From: Berberis thunbergii
Lineage: Eukaryota; Streptophyta; Magnoliopsida; Ranunculales; Berberidaceae
Direction of reading: 5' to 3'
Length of the DNA stretch: 64,000 bases
Assembly (NCBI GenBank): GCA_003290165.1
Contig: QNQO01000679.1
Span: 514,401-578,400, forward strand
The position numbers were made by a program, and so were the translations under genes. This document shows, one piece after another, positions 21,957 through 32,439 of the stretch. Numbering within the stretch: position 1 is the first letter of the stretch; each line of letters begins with the position of its first letter. Under the pieces are notes generated by a model, which worked only from the letters and a program-made list of their open reading frames with translations, had not been told where the DNA came from and did not search any database.

Positions 21957-22830
21957 AAATAGCACTAATGTACAATAACATGATTAACCTTTTTATGTTC
22001 AACCTTAAGTGGAGGTCCTTCATGGTAGAAACTAGGCATTGGGTTTGCTTTGAACTTCAAGCTCTTCCTAAGCTGTTTGATAGCAGCCCCTCGTTCTTCC
22101 TGAATTCAAATGAAACAAACAGTAGATATTTAAAGTGTGCAATGGAAGCACAAGAATAGACATTTAGAGTGCAGTGGAAGCACACGGGGAAGAGTGAAAT
22201 TTAGGAGTATCTTGTTGTCAAAATGGTATGTATCTTTGTTCTCTATTGTATGCAACTCACTTCATCTCTTTTTTTCCCCTGTTCACTCACTGTTTCATTG
22301 TAGCCAAAAAAACAGAGCTACAACCCCCTATTACTCCCTATTTTCTCCTTGTATAAAACGGCCAAAGAGACAACTCTTTCACCTACTGGAGCAGCTGACC
22401 TCAACAACTTTATTTTCTCTCCATTTGAAGCATTCAAAGGGATGGGTTTCTCCCTCACTCAAGCACTCCTCTGGTACTCCTATTCCCCATTCAATTGGGA
22501 ACCTTGACATTCAGTTTAAAACTCAGTTAAAATTGAACTACTTAGTCTTCATCATCTATTTCTAATCCAGCCATAGTTATTTGTTTGGCGATTGGGACAC
22601 ATTTAGAACTCGTAACACATGAACCACCTACTTTCTTGCCAATCTACTGTTTGAAAAGAACAAGCTTACAATTTCATCAAACTTCACAGATACCAATCAA
22701 AATTTTCCATTGAGTGTGCCGTAAATCAAACTTCATAGATAAACTTCACAGTTATTTGTATGCCATAAATTTTAAGTGTGTGCATTCATATACAACAAGT
22801 GAATGTAAGAAGACAACCCTTACCTAATCC
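21957..22830 (-). other. Outer CACTA body, TIM22 intron-like sequence
   Basis: The first bases (GCACTAATGTACAATAAC) match TIM22 intron-like sequence at 10292 and, inverted, near 21340, so the inner element inserted in captured TIM22 sequence. The remainder, to 22830, has no clear coding frame. Confidence 0.5.
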
Positions 22831-23025
22831 TGACATTGTTCCTCCAGTCACACACCCAGCCACAGTGGTATTTGTTATATCATGTTTCATTCGCATCTAA
22901 AACAAAAGAATTTCTCTATGATTTTTCCAACAATACAATACCACCTAGTTATAATGTAAGAAAATTTCCATAACACAAATTGATTTCTCTCATACCTTCT
23001 CTACTACACATTCAGATTCTACATC
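22831..23025 (-). pseudogene. TIM22: TIM22 exons fused to the transposase end
   Basis: On minus, ESECVVEK ends at a GTATGAG donor (near 23006-23025), and a later exon (about 22828-22896) reads MRMKHDITNTTVAGCVTGGT then MSGL before a GTAAGG donor. This is TIM22 (...AECVVEKxRAKHDTTNTxVAGCVTGGTMS). The first exon follows the transposase frame directly (ACPICVDDV then ESECVVEK), a transposase-TIM22 junction. Confidence 0.72.
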
Positions 23026-24405
23026 ATCAACACAAATAGGGCATGCATTATAACCATGAACATCACAACCAGCTAGAGTCCCATAAGCAGGAAATTAATG
23101 GATACCCCAAAACAACATTGCTTTCAACCGAAAATTTCTTTTAGTATACACATCCCAAGTTGAAACACCATCTGCCCACAATTCCTTCAACTCTTCTACT
23201 AATGGCTCCAAGTAAACATCAATATTCTTTTCGGGTGCTTTTGGCCCTGATATTAACAAGGTTAACAAACAAAACTCATTTTTCATGCATAAAGAAGGTG
23301 GAAGATTCAAAGGTGTTATTATTACTGGCCAACAACTATAAGCATTACTTAGATTTCCACGTGGGTTAAAACCATCAGTCGATATTGCAAGTCTCAAATT
23401 CCTACTATCAGAGGCAAACTCTGGCCATCTCATATTTGTTGAAGTCCATTGTGCTGAATCACATAGATGTCTCATCAAATTCCCATCTGAACAAGCATCC
23501 TTGTGCCAAGCCATTGCTTCACCAATCCACGATATGCTAAAAAATGTTTTCAACCTTGGAATCAATGGAAAATACTTGACAACCTTTTTAGATTTTTTCT
23601 TGTATACCTTGCTAGACTCGTTGTCATCCTCATCCAAATAAACCTTATAACTACCAGAACCACTTTGGAACCACATTGGCACATGCATGTTTGTCTTACA
23701 TTCCATCCCCATATCTTTAATTGTGTTTTTCATGTTTGGGTAGTTATCTGGCAGATTACAATCACCCGGCAATAAGGTTTTTAGCCATTTTAACAACATC
23801 GTCACCCTATTACCACTCCAACTAAAATGAGTCTTAAAATTCTGCAATTCAATAATGGTGGACAACATGGTCTTATCCTTAGGACACCCATTGTACAAAG
23901 GCACAGTTTCTTTTTCCTTATACTTTTGATACTTCTTGTTCATAACTGTCTCAGGTTCACAAGAAAGTTCTAGGCCACCTTCTGAATAACTGCCAAAACA
24001 TTCTTCGACAGTGTCATTCAAGTCATTTATCCCATCATCAGCCTCCACAGTTTGCATGTTGAGGAATACATCATTAACGAGGTCACTCATCCTAGGATAT
24101 TCAAAGGCATCATCAGGTTCAACCACTTCTGTCATAGGTACATCAATCACCTGCTTGTTTATATTCTCTCCGGGATGTATCCATGTGACATAATTGGTAT
24201 CAATGCCATGGCTTAACAAATGAACAGCTATGTCGTCAACACTAATGTTTCCCCTCGAGTTCCTACATCGAACACATGGGCAAGGAAAAAGACTCTCTCC
24301 ATTTGCATTATCCTCAACAAACTTTTGGAATTGTCTAACGCCATATATATACATTGCACTTCCCCGTTTGTTCATCCATGACTTATCTAAAGGAATTGTT
24401 GACAT
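23026..24405 (-). pseudogene. CACTA TNP2-like transposase, truncated
   Basis: Starting at the ATG at 24405 it encodes 436 residues to a stop, then a short in-frame continuation. The N-terminus (DKSWMNKRGSAMYIYGVRQF...CPCVRC) is the transposase-associated domain. Further in are NGCPKDKTMLSTIIELQNFK, MRWPEFASDSRNLRLAISTD then GFNPRGNLSNAYSCWPVIIT and ISGPKAPEKNIDVYLEPLVE, the Transposase_21 (TNP2) core. A TAA interrupts WGIH-FPAYG where the family has Asp; the frame then runs through AGCDVHGYNACPIC before TIM22 sequence replaces the C-terminal catalytic part. It would cut the element's ends, but this copy cannot. Confidence 0.92.
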
Positions 24406-24456
24406 TTATACACACCAAAAATTAAAAGATTAACTTTAGTCAAACACTCATGAAAA

Positions 24457-24804
24457 TTAGGTGACATATAATAGAATAGGACTATTGATTCCTTGTCTAA
24501 ATGTAAACTTTATACAGATTTGTACACCACCTATGTGAATGTAATAAATCTTTTTTCTTATGTCAGAAGGTATTTTAGCCATTTTTAGCTTAATATCTTC
24601 TTTTGTTATTAGTGGTATATTAATTCTACCAGTGGTATCTTTAATATCCAAAGTAAATTCTTTTGTTGAAACACCAAGATAAACATGATTTTTCCTAGTG
24701 ATCAATGATTTTGCTATCTTGGTTAAGACTCCTGAAGTTCTGAAGATTTGTTCGGCACTAAGTGTTATGTCAAGGTATCTTTGATTTTTATTTTTATTTT
24801 CCAT
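24457..24804 (-). pseudogene. Movement-protein-like ORF (endogenous pararetrovirus relic)
   Basis: A 115-residue open frame whose C-terminal half carries YIHIGGVQICIKFTFRQGIN followed by SPI. This resembles the conserved end of the plant viral movement-protein domain of caulimoviruses (a hydrophobic HIG.IQI.IKS.FR.GI..PI pattern). The N-terminal part (SAEQIFRTSG...NHVYLGVSTKEF) is compatible but weaker. Only this domain is visible; no coat protein or RT lies beside it. It sits 50 bp upstream of the transposase start, on the same strand, inside the outer CACTA. It is an old partial copy with no sign of function. Confidence 0.55.
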
Positions 24805-26085
24805 GGAAGCCTATAAAAATAGTTTGCAAGGGAGAAAAGCTTTATCCGATGATGTGTGGTGAAAGATCACAACTTTCATATACGCTCATCTCCCTTTCAT
24901 TTTCATTTAGACTTTGAAATAAAAACCTTCAGTAAAAAAAATAGTACAAGCAAAGGCCAGAGTGGAATCAAGAACACATAATTTGAAAGTAGAAAATATT
25001 TTAAGGGGGTGGACATCATGTGAATTTTTACAACAACATGGTCATCTTCTCTTGTCACTTGTTTTCTATACAATTCTGCTATCTTTGTAATCAAACACAA
25101 CCTTAAAAATATAAGGAATCTACCTAGCTAACATGACTGATAAAAGGACATTTGATGTGAAAATTCTGCCACTGGTGATGTGAAGTATATGTCTATGTAC
25201 TCTGTGGTTCTCCTTTAAAGATTGAAATATATTTCGTGTCGACCACTACCACCACCACCACCACATAGTATATACTTCACTACTATCCAAGAACTAAGTC
25301 ATGATAGGTACATGTAAACAAACAAGTATACAAACAAATACACAATTTATAGAAAATAATTGTATAGCAAGCAAGATGAACATCATCAATTCATTTGAGA
25401 AAATTAATAAGCTAAATAGTTATTCAACATGAGGTGAAAACTAGTACCATCATAATATAATCCAAGACATGATAGAAATAAAACATTACACTAATTAACT
25501 GAAATAATTTGAACTTCTAATTACTTCAATGTTGAGATATTACTAAACTGAAAGAGTAACCTTTATCCAGATGGAATTGAAAGAGTTCGAGAATAGCTTC
25601 GAATGAGGGAGAGCAACACAAAAGATTTACTAATCCCTAAATATAGCAAAAATAAATAAATTTTATTACACACTATAGTTAAGAGCCGGCTGAAGCCAAA
25701 CATAAAAATCTCTATTTCTTAAAAACCAGTGAAAATGAACATTTGAAGAAAAAAATAATTCAAGAACTGGTTTACTTCCTCATTCAAGAAGAAAAAAACA
25801 CTTAACAGACATAGCAATTTCCCTATCAACCCATCAAGAAGAAAAAAATCTCTAGAATTTTCTTCCTCATTCGATTCTCAGCAAAACCAATCAATCCCAT
25901 TCGATTTTCTGAAAAACCCATATTATATTTCACCATTTTTCACAATTTCCCCATTTATTAGTGAAAATGGACCAAACACTCATCAGAAACCTAAATGTAA
26001 TAGAACAATTGAGATTGCAAAGACCCAAAGAAGAAAAAGTGACAGTGTATTACCTCTGGTCGAGGTCTAGGTTTTGGATCGAGGT
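24805..26085. other. Outer CACTA 5' region without genes
   Basis: AT-rich, with a (CCA)n-type run at about 25244-25264. Near 25785-25890 the pair TCAAGAAGAAAAAAA and a repeated CCCATTCGATT are seen. No coding frame is convincing. Confidence 0.4.
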
Positions 26086-26400
26086 CAAAACTCAGCACGA
26101 GATCAAAACTCAGCTCGAGGTCGAGGTCGCAAGTCAGCACGATGCTCAGATCTTGTATATGATTTCTCACCACAAGGTCAAGGTCGATGGCTAGAGTTTT
26201 TGATCGAGATTTCTCTGATTTCTCTGCAATCAACACAACTCAGCACGAGTTCGGAACTTAGCTCGAGGTCGAGGTTGCAAGTAAGCACGATGCTAATATT
26301 TAGTATCTGATTTCTCACCACAAGGTCGAGACCGATGGGTAGAGTTTTCGATCGAGCTTTCTCTGATTTTTCAATTGAGCTTTATCTGATTTCTCTGCAA
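26086..26400. repeat. Tandem repeat of about 150 bp, two units
   Basis: Two units share AGCTCGAGGTCGAGGT...GCAAGT-AGCACGATGCT, TGATTTCTCACCACAAGGTC and GATTTCTCTGCAATCAA. They begin near 26086 and 26238 and lie just inside the type-B end of the outer CACTA. Confidence 0.75.
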
Positions 26401-26639
26401 TCAAAACAAAAATTTGATGCCAAGGCTTTATCTGATTTTCTCAATATCGTCTTGGTCGATTCTCCCCTTGAGCTTTTGAGCCAAAAACAGATCTGTGATT
26501 TTCTTACAAAACCCTAAAACTCTAAAATGAAAATGGAATGAGGCGGAAGCGCCAATTTTTTTCGCAAGACCTCGAAATTGTTTTCGCCCGCGTGAAATCC
26601 ACTCGAGTTCTCCACACAGGCACGTGCAACACATGTGCA

Positions 26640-26768
26640 TTTTCTTTTAATAGCCACGATTTTAGGCCCTTGGCCATTATAGAAACGATTTGTTGGTCGT
26701 GGCAAATAAACCAACGGTTTTGAGCCGTGGCCATCTCCGTGTAGCTAATCAAGCCTTTTGGTGTAGTG
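26640..26768. repeat. Type-B end of the outer CACTA
   Basis: Subterminal motifs ATAGCCACGATTTTAGGCCC and CCAACGGTTTTGAGCCGTGG precede the terminus CTTTTGGTGTAGTG at 26755-26768. The inner element's left end at 11053 has the same sort of sequence, so the two CACTAs have matching end types in opposite orientation. Confidence 0.8.
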
Positions 26769-26916
26769 AACATAATTTATACTCTAAGCCAATCACAGAA
26801 CGATAGGTGGCCCTAAACAGTGGTCATTAACTAATTGAGATCACAAACGACCTTTTTGTCCATGTCTTCTTAAATTCAAATTTTAAGCCAAAATTTCCAC
26901 TCTTCCCAACGTGACA
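26769..26916 (-). repeat. Chromovirus 5' LTR, second part
   Basis: This continues the LTR broken at 9601. AAC at 26769-26771 is the CACTA target duplication. The LTR ends at CCCAACGTGACA, in minus sense the TGTCACGTTGGG start, giving TG...CA ends overall. Confidence 0.7.
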
Positions 26917-27912
26917 TATTAAAGTTGTTATAGAGGGTTCACAAATAGATTTTGTTCACTTTTAGTTTAAAATAGTATCTCCTGGTATGCTTTCCTCTTA
27001 TTTTTATCATATTTAGGGTTTCAATTGGTAAGTTTGGGCAACGAGTACAAGGCCTCAAGAATTTGATTTGGAGTTTTCAACTATTGTGAAATTAACAGTT
27101 TCAAATTATTGTTAATGCCAAGATTTTATGGTTTAAAGCAAATTCTAGTCTTGTTTTTATTCACTACTGTTGTTTCACGTAATCGAATAATCAATTACAT
27201 TTCTTCAAATTCCCCAATTGCTGCTAATTTTCCTTTTATTATTTTTGTTTTATTCATTTATGTTTAGTAGGAATGATTAAAAACAACTCGTCATGGTATG
27301 AAAATAACACAAAAGTGCTAAGGCTTGTTATGTTTTTGTGTCGGATGTTTAGTGAGTGTTTTTAGTATTAGAGATATGATAAGTAAAGTTCTAGCTAGTA
27401 ATTTTTTATTGATGTTTTATCGGTACACTCTAATACTTGTTCGACAATTTCTCTAAAACAAAAGGGGTAGTTTTGTAACAAAAGCAATTGCAAAAAGCGT
27501 TACAATGCTGAAACGCATGGGATAACTTCAAAAAACAAAATAAGTGCTTTAGGTGTGAAGATCTACTATTTTGGATGTATCAAAGGTTCGAGCATTGTAG
27601 ATCCCAAATTGTTTGAATTTCTTCAAGATGAGGATTAGAAAGGGACGACAACAATTTTTTCAAAAGTGTGAGCTGAACATGGTAACATGGGAGGCTAATC
27701 TATCTGATCCCAACCTTGATCCCGAGACTGTGTTCTCTCGCCCATTAAAATCTCAGGTCCGTTTCATAATCTTTTTTTTTCCTCGACGTTTCTGCAAATA
27801 TTTATGAGAGATACTATTACTATTGTCCCTTATCTACTATAGGTTGAGAAAAAAAGACAAAATCATTGTTGGAGAAGGATTGGTAACTCTTTCTAAGAGG
27901 CAAGGGTAATTT
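26917..27912. other. Intergenic or unassigned sequence
   Basis: Mostly AT-rich. A short open stretch near 27628-27757 (plus; KGRQQFFQKCELNMVTWEAN) ends in CAG|GT like an exon but is not recognised. Confidence 0.4.
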
Positions 27913-27917
27913 GATTG

Positions 27918-28819
27918 TGTTGTAAATAAATCCTGTAAAAGTTCAAATTAAAAGATAGGAGCGAAGGTACCAATTGTTCTTGGGTTGAGTCGCGGACTAG
28001 GTCGCTATATTTAAGACGTTTCGCGGCTTTGCCCAAAATTGTGCAAGCAGTCTGGTAGCCCTGCCGTCCCCAGGATAAAACAACCTAGAATCTTCCCTGT
28101 CTCGTTCAAACAATTGCACTGTTGATGAACGAAATACTTTTCATCCTTAATCTCTTGTTTGCTCGGAATCACCAATACAAATCAACAAAAGAAAAACTCT
28201 TCTTTGGTTAAAATACCAAACGAAAAAACTAATTGCAAACAAAAAGTATTGCAAACAAAAGAAAAAGTATTGTTTTCTCTGATTGCAAAATGCTTTGTTT
28301 AATTTCTCTTGTATTTCTAAACTCTGAAATTGTATTGTATTTATAGGGAGAAAATACATTAATTGAAATACAAAAACACGACTAGGTACATCACATGGAG
28401 AATTCAATTAACAAAAAAATGTGATAAACATGTGGGGTTTAGGAAGACGTCTAGATACATGGACAAGGTCCCGTCTAGATGCATGGACACAAAATCGCAT
28501 GGAAAACGTGGGCGTAATGTATGGCATGAAAACTACCTCGTGGAAACGTGTGTGAGAGGATACAAAATTCCGTCATTCAATCATTCTTCAGAAATTCAAA
28601 ATTTATTTTCATTTAAATAAATTTTCAGCAAAAAGAATGGGTTGCTCTCTAAATGACTCGACGGACGGACGGCGGCGGCAGGCGCGAGAGTCTATCTCTC
28701 CCCTCCTCACAAAAGTGTGGTACCCCCAAGGGGTCCAAACTAAAATTAGAGAGAGATCCAGAGATCGAAACCTGATACACACCCATTTTCTTTTATTTTA
28801 AAAAGCCATATTTCCAACA
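27918..28819 (-). repeat. Solo LTR, 902 bp, TSD GATTG
   Basis: The block starts TGTTGTAAATAA and ends TTTCCAACA, with TGTTG/CAACA ends and a perfect 5-bp duplication GATTG on both sides (27913-27917, 28820-28824). A TATA box (CCCTATAAATACAATA) reads on minus near 28330-28346, so the LTR points minus. It contains a G/C-rich stretch near 28657-28690. No internal region is present, so it is a solo LTR left by recombination. The family was not identified. Confidence 0.85.
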
Positions 28820-28824
28820 GATTG

Positions 28825-29770
28825 AAATTTGCAGCTATTTTCAACTGCTTTGTTTCATTTTAGGGTTTCCAAAGTCAATTTCCATAAACTTAAACCAAAA
28901 TAATTATAAGATAAATCAGTATAAAACAAATAAGATAAGACTTGAAGATAAACACAAACAAACTTTTTTTCCTGCTAAGTGATTTGTGAGTATTAGTGCA
29001 GACAAACTTAGGGCACGTTCTTCTTTTTATAGAAGAACTAATGTTACAAAAGTAATAGTTGAAGTGTAAGTTAGTTTAGTTACGCACATACTTCAAATTG
29101 GAGCCTCATTTTGCAACTTTTGGAGGCCTCGTTGACATGTCATAGCAAACTAGAGGCTAGTATTGGATGAACAAAATACATAGGATTAATGAGAATGAAA
29201 GTAAAAGATTGAGCTAAAAGGGCCCAACAAATTGCATATATTTTTTCTATCATTATCTCGAAGCAAGGAAATGAGTGAGGCCCAACCTTGGGCGCAACAC
29301 AAGCTTGACGTATGTCAACCATTGCCCATTCTCCCAGACTGTCCAAAGGGGCAGTCCTTAAACACCCACAAAACCATTTGTCATGATATTTAGTCAAGTG
29401 AATTTTACTTTATTATATTTTATTTCAATCATAATTTATTTTAGTTTGAGTTGAGTCCTTTTATTTTGGAAATTGTGATTTGCATTGCCACGTCAACAAG
29501 GCTCCTGAAAGAGCTGCAAAAACATGGCTTCGTAGATATGTTGTTCATACTTAAATTTAGAAATAATGAGTTAGTTACTAGGAAAGTAAGCATGAAATAC
29601 ATGAGAGATTTATGGGAATTTGTTATCTTTTGAGAAGCTAATTTACTTTAAGCAAAAGCCAAAAATATTAGCTATGAATTTGAGCAAAGTTACCACCGAG
29701 AAATCAAGAGATTTTGTGCTCCCAAACTTGTTTGATTAGTCTTAGTGGTTATAACTTGAAAAGTTGTTTA
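28825..29770. other. Unassigned sequence
   Basis: AT-rich. A minus frame near 29140-29397 is open but has no known motif. Nothing firm is seen. Confidence 0.35.
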
Positions 29771-29778
29771 TGAAGGTG

Positions 29779-30686
29779 TAGGGATGGCAGTGGAGCGAAT
29801 TTTCACAGATATCCGCCCCACTCAACTTAGATGGGGCAGATTTGGATTTACGTCAACAAATTTCGAAGCGGATTCGGGGATCCAAATCATATCCGTCATG
29901 GATTTGCGGCAGATACAGATATGTCCATATTCCCCCTCTCATTTGTTTTATATAAAGGTTATTACAAAAATACCCTCATAACAGTATATAATATCCCTAA
30001 TAGCCTAACCCTAATTCACTTTAGTTACTTCTATTTTCTAAGTTCTCTCCATCCACAGAGAACCACTGTTCCACGGCTCCTCTGTTGTCCATTGCCTCTC
30101 CACTCCTTGTAGCCTCCTCGTAGCTACCATTTTTTTTTCTTCACAACCACCCACCCCTCCCATCGCTTGCACACTTCTTTTTCTTCTTCACAACCAGTCA
30201 ACCACCCACGCCCTATCGTCCTCTGCACACTTCTTTTATCTTCTTCTTCACAACCAGTCAACCACCCTCAGTGCCATGCGCACTTGTGTTTCTTGAACTT
30301 TTAAATGTGATTATGCGATTAGGTAAGTTTTAGTCCCTCAATTTGATATGGTCTGGTCTGTTGAAGAGCCCAACATGTGATTTGGAACTATTCATGTGTA
30401 ATTCAGTGGGAAAATAATGTTTGGCTTGATTTAGTTGTTTTGTGCTTCTCTGTGTTCTTGCATTCTTGCAAAAAAATTTTGTGGTATAGCCGGTCTATCG
30501 GAGGACAACCAGTAAGCATAACCCAAGGGCGTAGTAAGGAACTGTTATCCACAATAAATAAATGGATAATTGGGGCGAAACAGGGATTTAATAAAACATT
30601 AAACAGTTATTTAGGGCGGATTCGAGGATCTGCGATCCCTGGCAGGTGGAGACAGATTTTCAAAAATCCGCCCCATTGCCACCCTA
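29779..30686. mobile_element. Non-autonomous hAT element, 908 bp
   Basis: The ends TAGGGATGGCAGTGGAGCGA and the inverse of TAGGGTGGCAATGGGGCGGA form imperfect terminal inverted repeats of about 25 bp. A perfect 8-bp duplication TGAAGGTG (29771-29778 and 30687-30694) is diagnostic of hAT. No transposase is encoded; the inside is simple CT-rich sequence (CTTCACAACCA repeats near 30140-30265) and AT-rich filler. Confidence 0.92.
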
Positions 30687-30694
30687 TGAAGGTG

Positions 30695-31146
30695 TATCCA
30701 AAAGCATCCTTAATCATCAATTGAGATTTTTTTTATCCAACTTGCCTTTTGTGTCTATCTCTACCCATCCACAATAAAAGTTCACGTGTTTGAACCTTAT
30801 AACCAACTTTTTGAAAAGAAAAAGGAAATTCTTTGAACCCTCCTCCCAAAAAAATAAATAAAAAATAAAAATAAAGGAATAACCTTAGGGAACCAAGTTT
30901 TTGCTTATGATCTTTGAAGGTATACCAATATCTCATGGATTTCATCATCATCCCCATATCATGCCCCGCCACCTGGTTACCAGAAACCCCGTTCATGGTA
31001 AGAATATAATTGCTAATGAAGTTTTGACGGGAATAAATGTCAATAAATTAGATTAAATTAACTTTATTGAATTAATTTGATGTTAAAATTCTATCGTTCC
31101 AATGACACGGCTAAAACACTAGTATTATATCTAGATTGTGAAATTT
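30695..31146. other. Unassigned sequence
   Basis: Host-like spacer with an A-rich run near 30848-30875. No gene seen. Confidence 0.4.
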
Positions 31147-31149
31147 GTA

Positions 31150-31426
31150 CACTACACCAAATTGACATATTTGTAACAACCTCAAAAACTACAATTGTTT
31201 TGAGTTCACCAAACAGTTGCATTAATGAAATGATACAATAATTGGATCACCATGAATAGTATGGTGCTGCAATCGATACTATTCATTGTGATACAATTTA
31301 TTTGTGAAAATGTTTTTCAAAATTTTGCCTGAATTTAGTTTTGACTTGAAAATGTTTGGTGCACTGTTAAATCACAAAAGTGAAACTATTTGGGGGTTGT
31401 TACAACACTGTCCATTTGGTGTAGTG
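31150..31426. mobile_element. CACTA-type MITE, 277 bp
   Basis: It begins CACTACACCAAATTGACA and ends with the inverse of CACTACACCAAATGGACA. The inverted repeats extend about 40 bp with mismatches (both include TTGTAACAACC). The 3-bp duplication GTA flanks it (31147-31149, 31427-31429). It has the same terminus type as the large CACTA but different inner sequence and no coding. Confidence 0.88.
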
Positions 31427-31657
31427 GTAGTTTTAATTATTTATACAATTATTTGTATAGAATTGTATACTTTCATATACTAGAGTATAACTATACTTTC
31501 ACAATTTTGAATTTTTACACTATTTTTCAATCAAAAAAACAATGCCGAGAAGAAATAAAGGAGAATGTGGAACAAGTAGCCGAAGTACAAAGTAAGGTGA
31601 ATGAAAAAACAAAAGAAAAGGTGAAAGGGGAGACAAAAAAAAAAAAAACATGATGGT
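31427..31657 (+). pseudogene. Coding-like stretch interrupted by the Tat array, left part
   Basis: From about 31536 a frame reads QCREEIKENVEQVAEVQSKV then NEKTKEKVKGETKKKK, a charged, coil-like peptide ending in an A run at the Tat insertion site. Across the ATGGT target site it could join the frame DGNEKGSYKIKAMKK at 43574 onward, allowing for slippage in the A run. Family unknown; it may be chance. Confidence 0.3.
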
Positions 31658-32224
31658 TGATGATACATCAAATAAACCGAGCATCACGGCCGTACACGTG
31701 GCGTAAAGTCTCATCACGAGAATGCAACGCCTGATCCATTGGGCTAGCTCATAAAGCCCAGAAGGAATGAGGCCAATTATAGAGGCTCGGACTAGGTCAC
31801 CATTAAGGTGGCTTAAACATGATCCTAATCCAGGCCCAAATGAATCAAAGCCCAAATCCAAACCCGATACACCTTCTCTCGTAAAGAAGAAGAATGTTGC
31901 ACCAAGAAAAATCCGTGGAGGGACCTACGCCTCCACGAACGCATCTCTCTTAAAGAGAAGTTTGTTACAAAAACATCTCCTTCTGTTGCGCCTCACATGC
32001 TTAAGCCACGTAGAGAGTTAACTACGACCATTATAAAAGGTAAATGGAACATTTGATAAAGGTATGCAACTTTAACTGAGTTTTGTCCAGATTTACATCC
32101 TTCTTCCAGCAAAGTTACTGACTTAATCATCAGAGTGCCTTCAACCACAAAAAATGTGGTCCTTGGTAGTCTAACAGTTGTTTTGCGGGTGAAACTCAAA
32201 GGAGGACGATTTTTGGGCGCATTA
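31658..32224 (+). repeat. LTR1 of the Tat array
   Basis: Starts TGATGATACATCA, the intact form of the terminus, and ends GGGCGCATTA (final C changed to T). It is more diverged from LTR2 than LTR2 is from the LTR at 449-1013. Confidence 0.88.
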
Positions 32225-32248
32225 GTTTGGCGTCGTCCGAGGGGAACG
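32225..32248 (+). other. Primer-binding site after LTR1
   Basis: GTTTGGCGTCGTCCGAGGGG follows LTR1; it is closer to the tRNA-Asp primer motif TGGCGCCGT than the copy at 1015. Confidence 0.7.
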
Positions 32249-32439
32249 ATGAGTTTCCTTTTAAAAAACAAAACAAATGTGACAAAACTCACCACAACCT
32301 AGCAAAAGATAAAAAAAGTCATCAGAAGGAATGCAACCCAAAACACTTAACCAATAACATCTGAGAATGCGGATCCGCTACACACAATAGTCCAGACAGC
32401 CCAGACGGTCGTCTGCGCTACTACGGACCCTCGAGTATA

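Larger units (their letters stand above)
9602..26768 (-). mobile_element. Outer CACTA (En/Spm) transposon, 17.2 kb with nested copy
   Basis: The left terminus is CACTACACCAAAATACCC and the right terminus ends in CTTTTGGTGTAGTG, giving a 14-bp inverted repeat CACTACACCAAAAK. The 3-bp duplication AAC flanks it exactly (9599-9601 and 26769-26771), and the split LTR rejoins across the site. Arrays of GCCACGGTTTTAAACCGT-like subterminal repeats line both ends. A TNP2-type transposase on minus (23026-24405) identifies the superfamily. The transposase is stopped and truncated, so this copy is not autonomous. About 10.9 kb of its length is a second CACTA (11053-21956). Confidence 0.93.

Noticed and set aside
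23095..24405. Transposase as an active gene
   Set aside because: A stop replaces the Asp of the WGIHDFPAYG block and the C-terminal half is replaced by TIM22 sequence.
25961..26723. Overlapping open frames on both strands near the CACTA right end
   Set aside because: They arise from the GA/TC-rich 150-bp tandem repeat and subterminal repeats.
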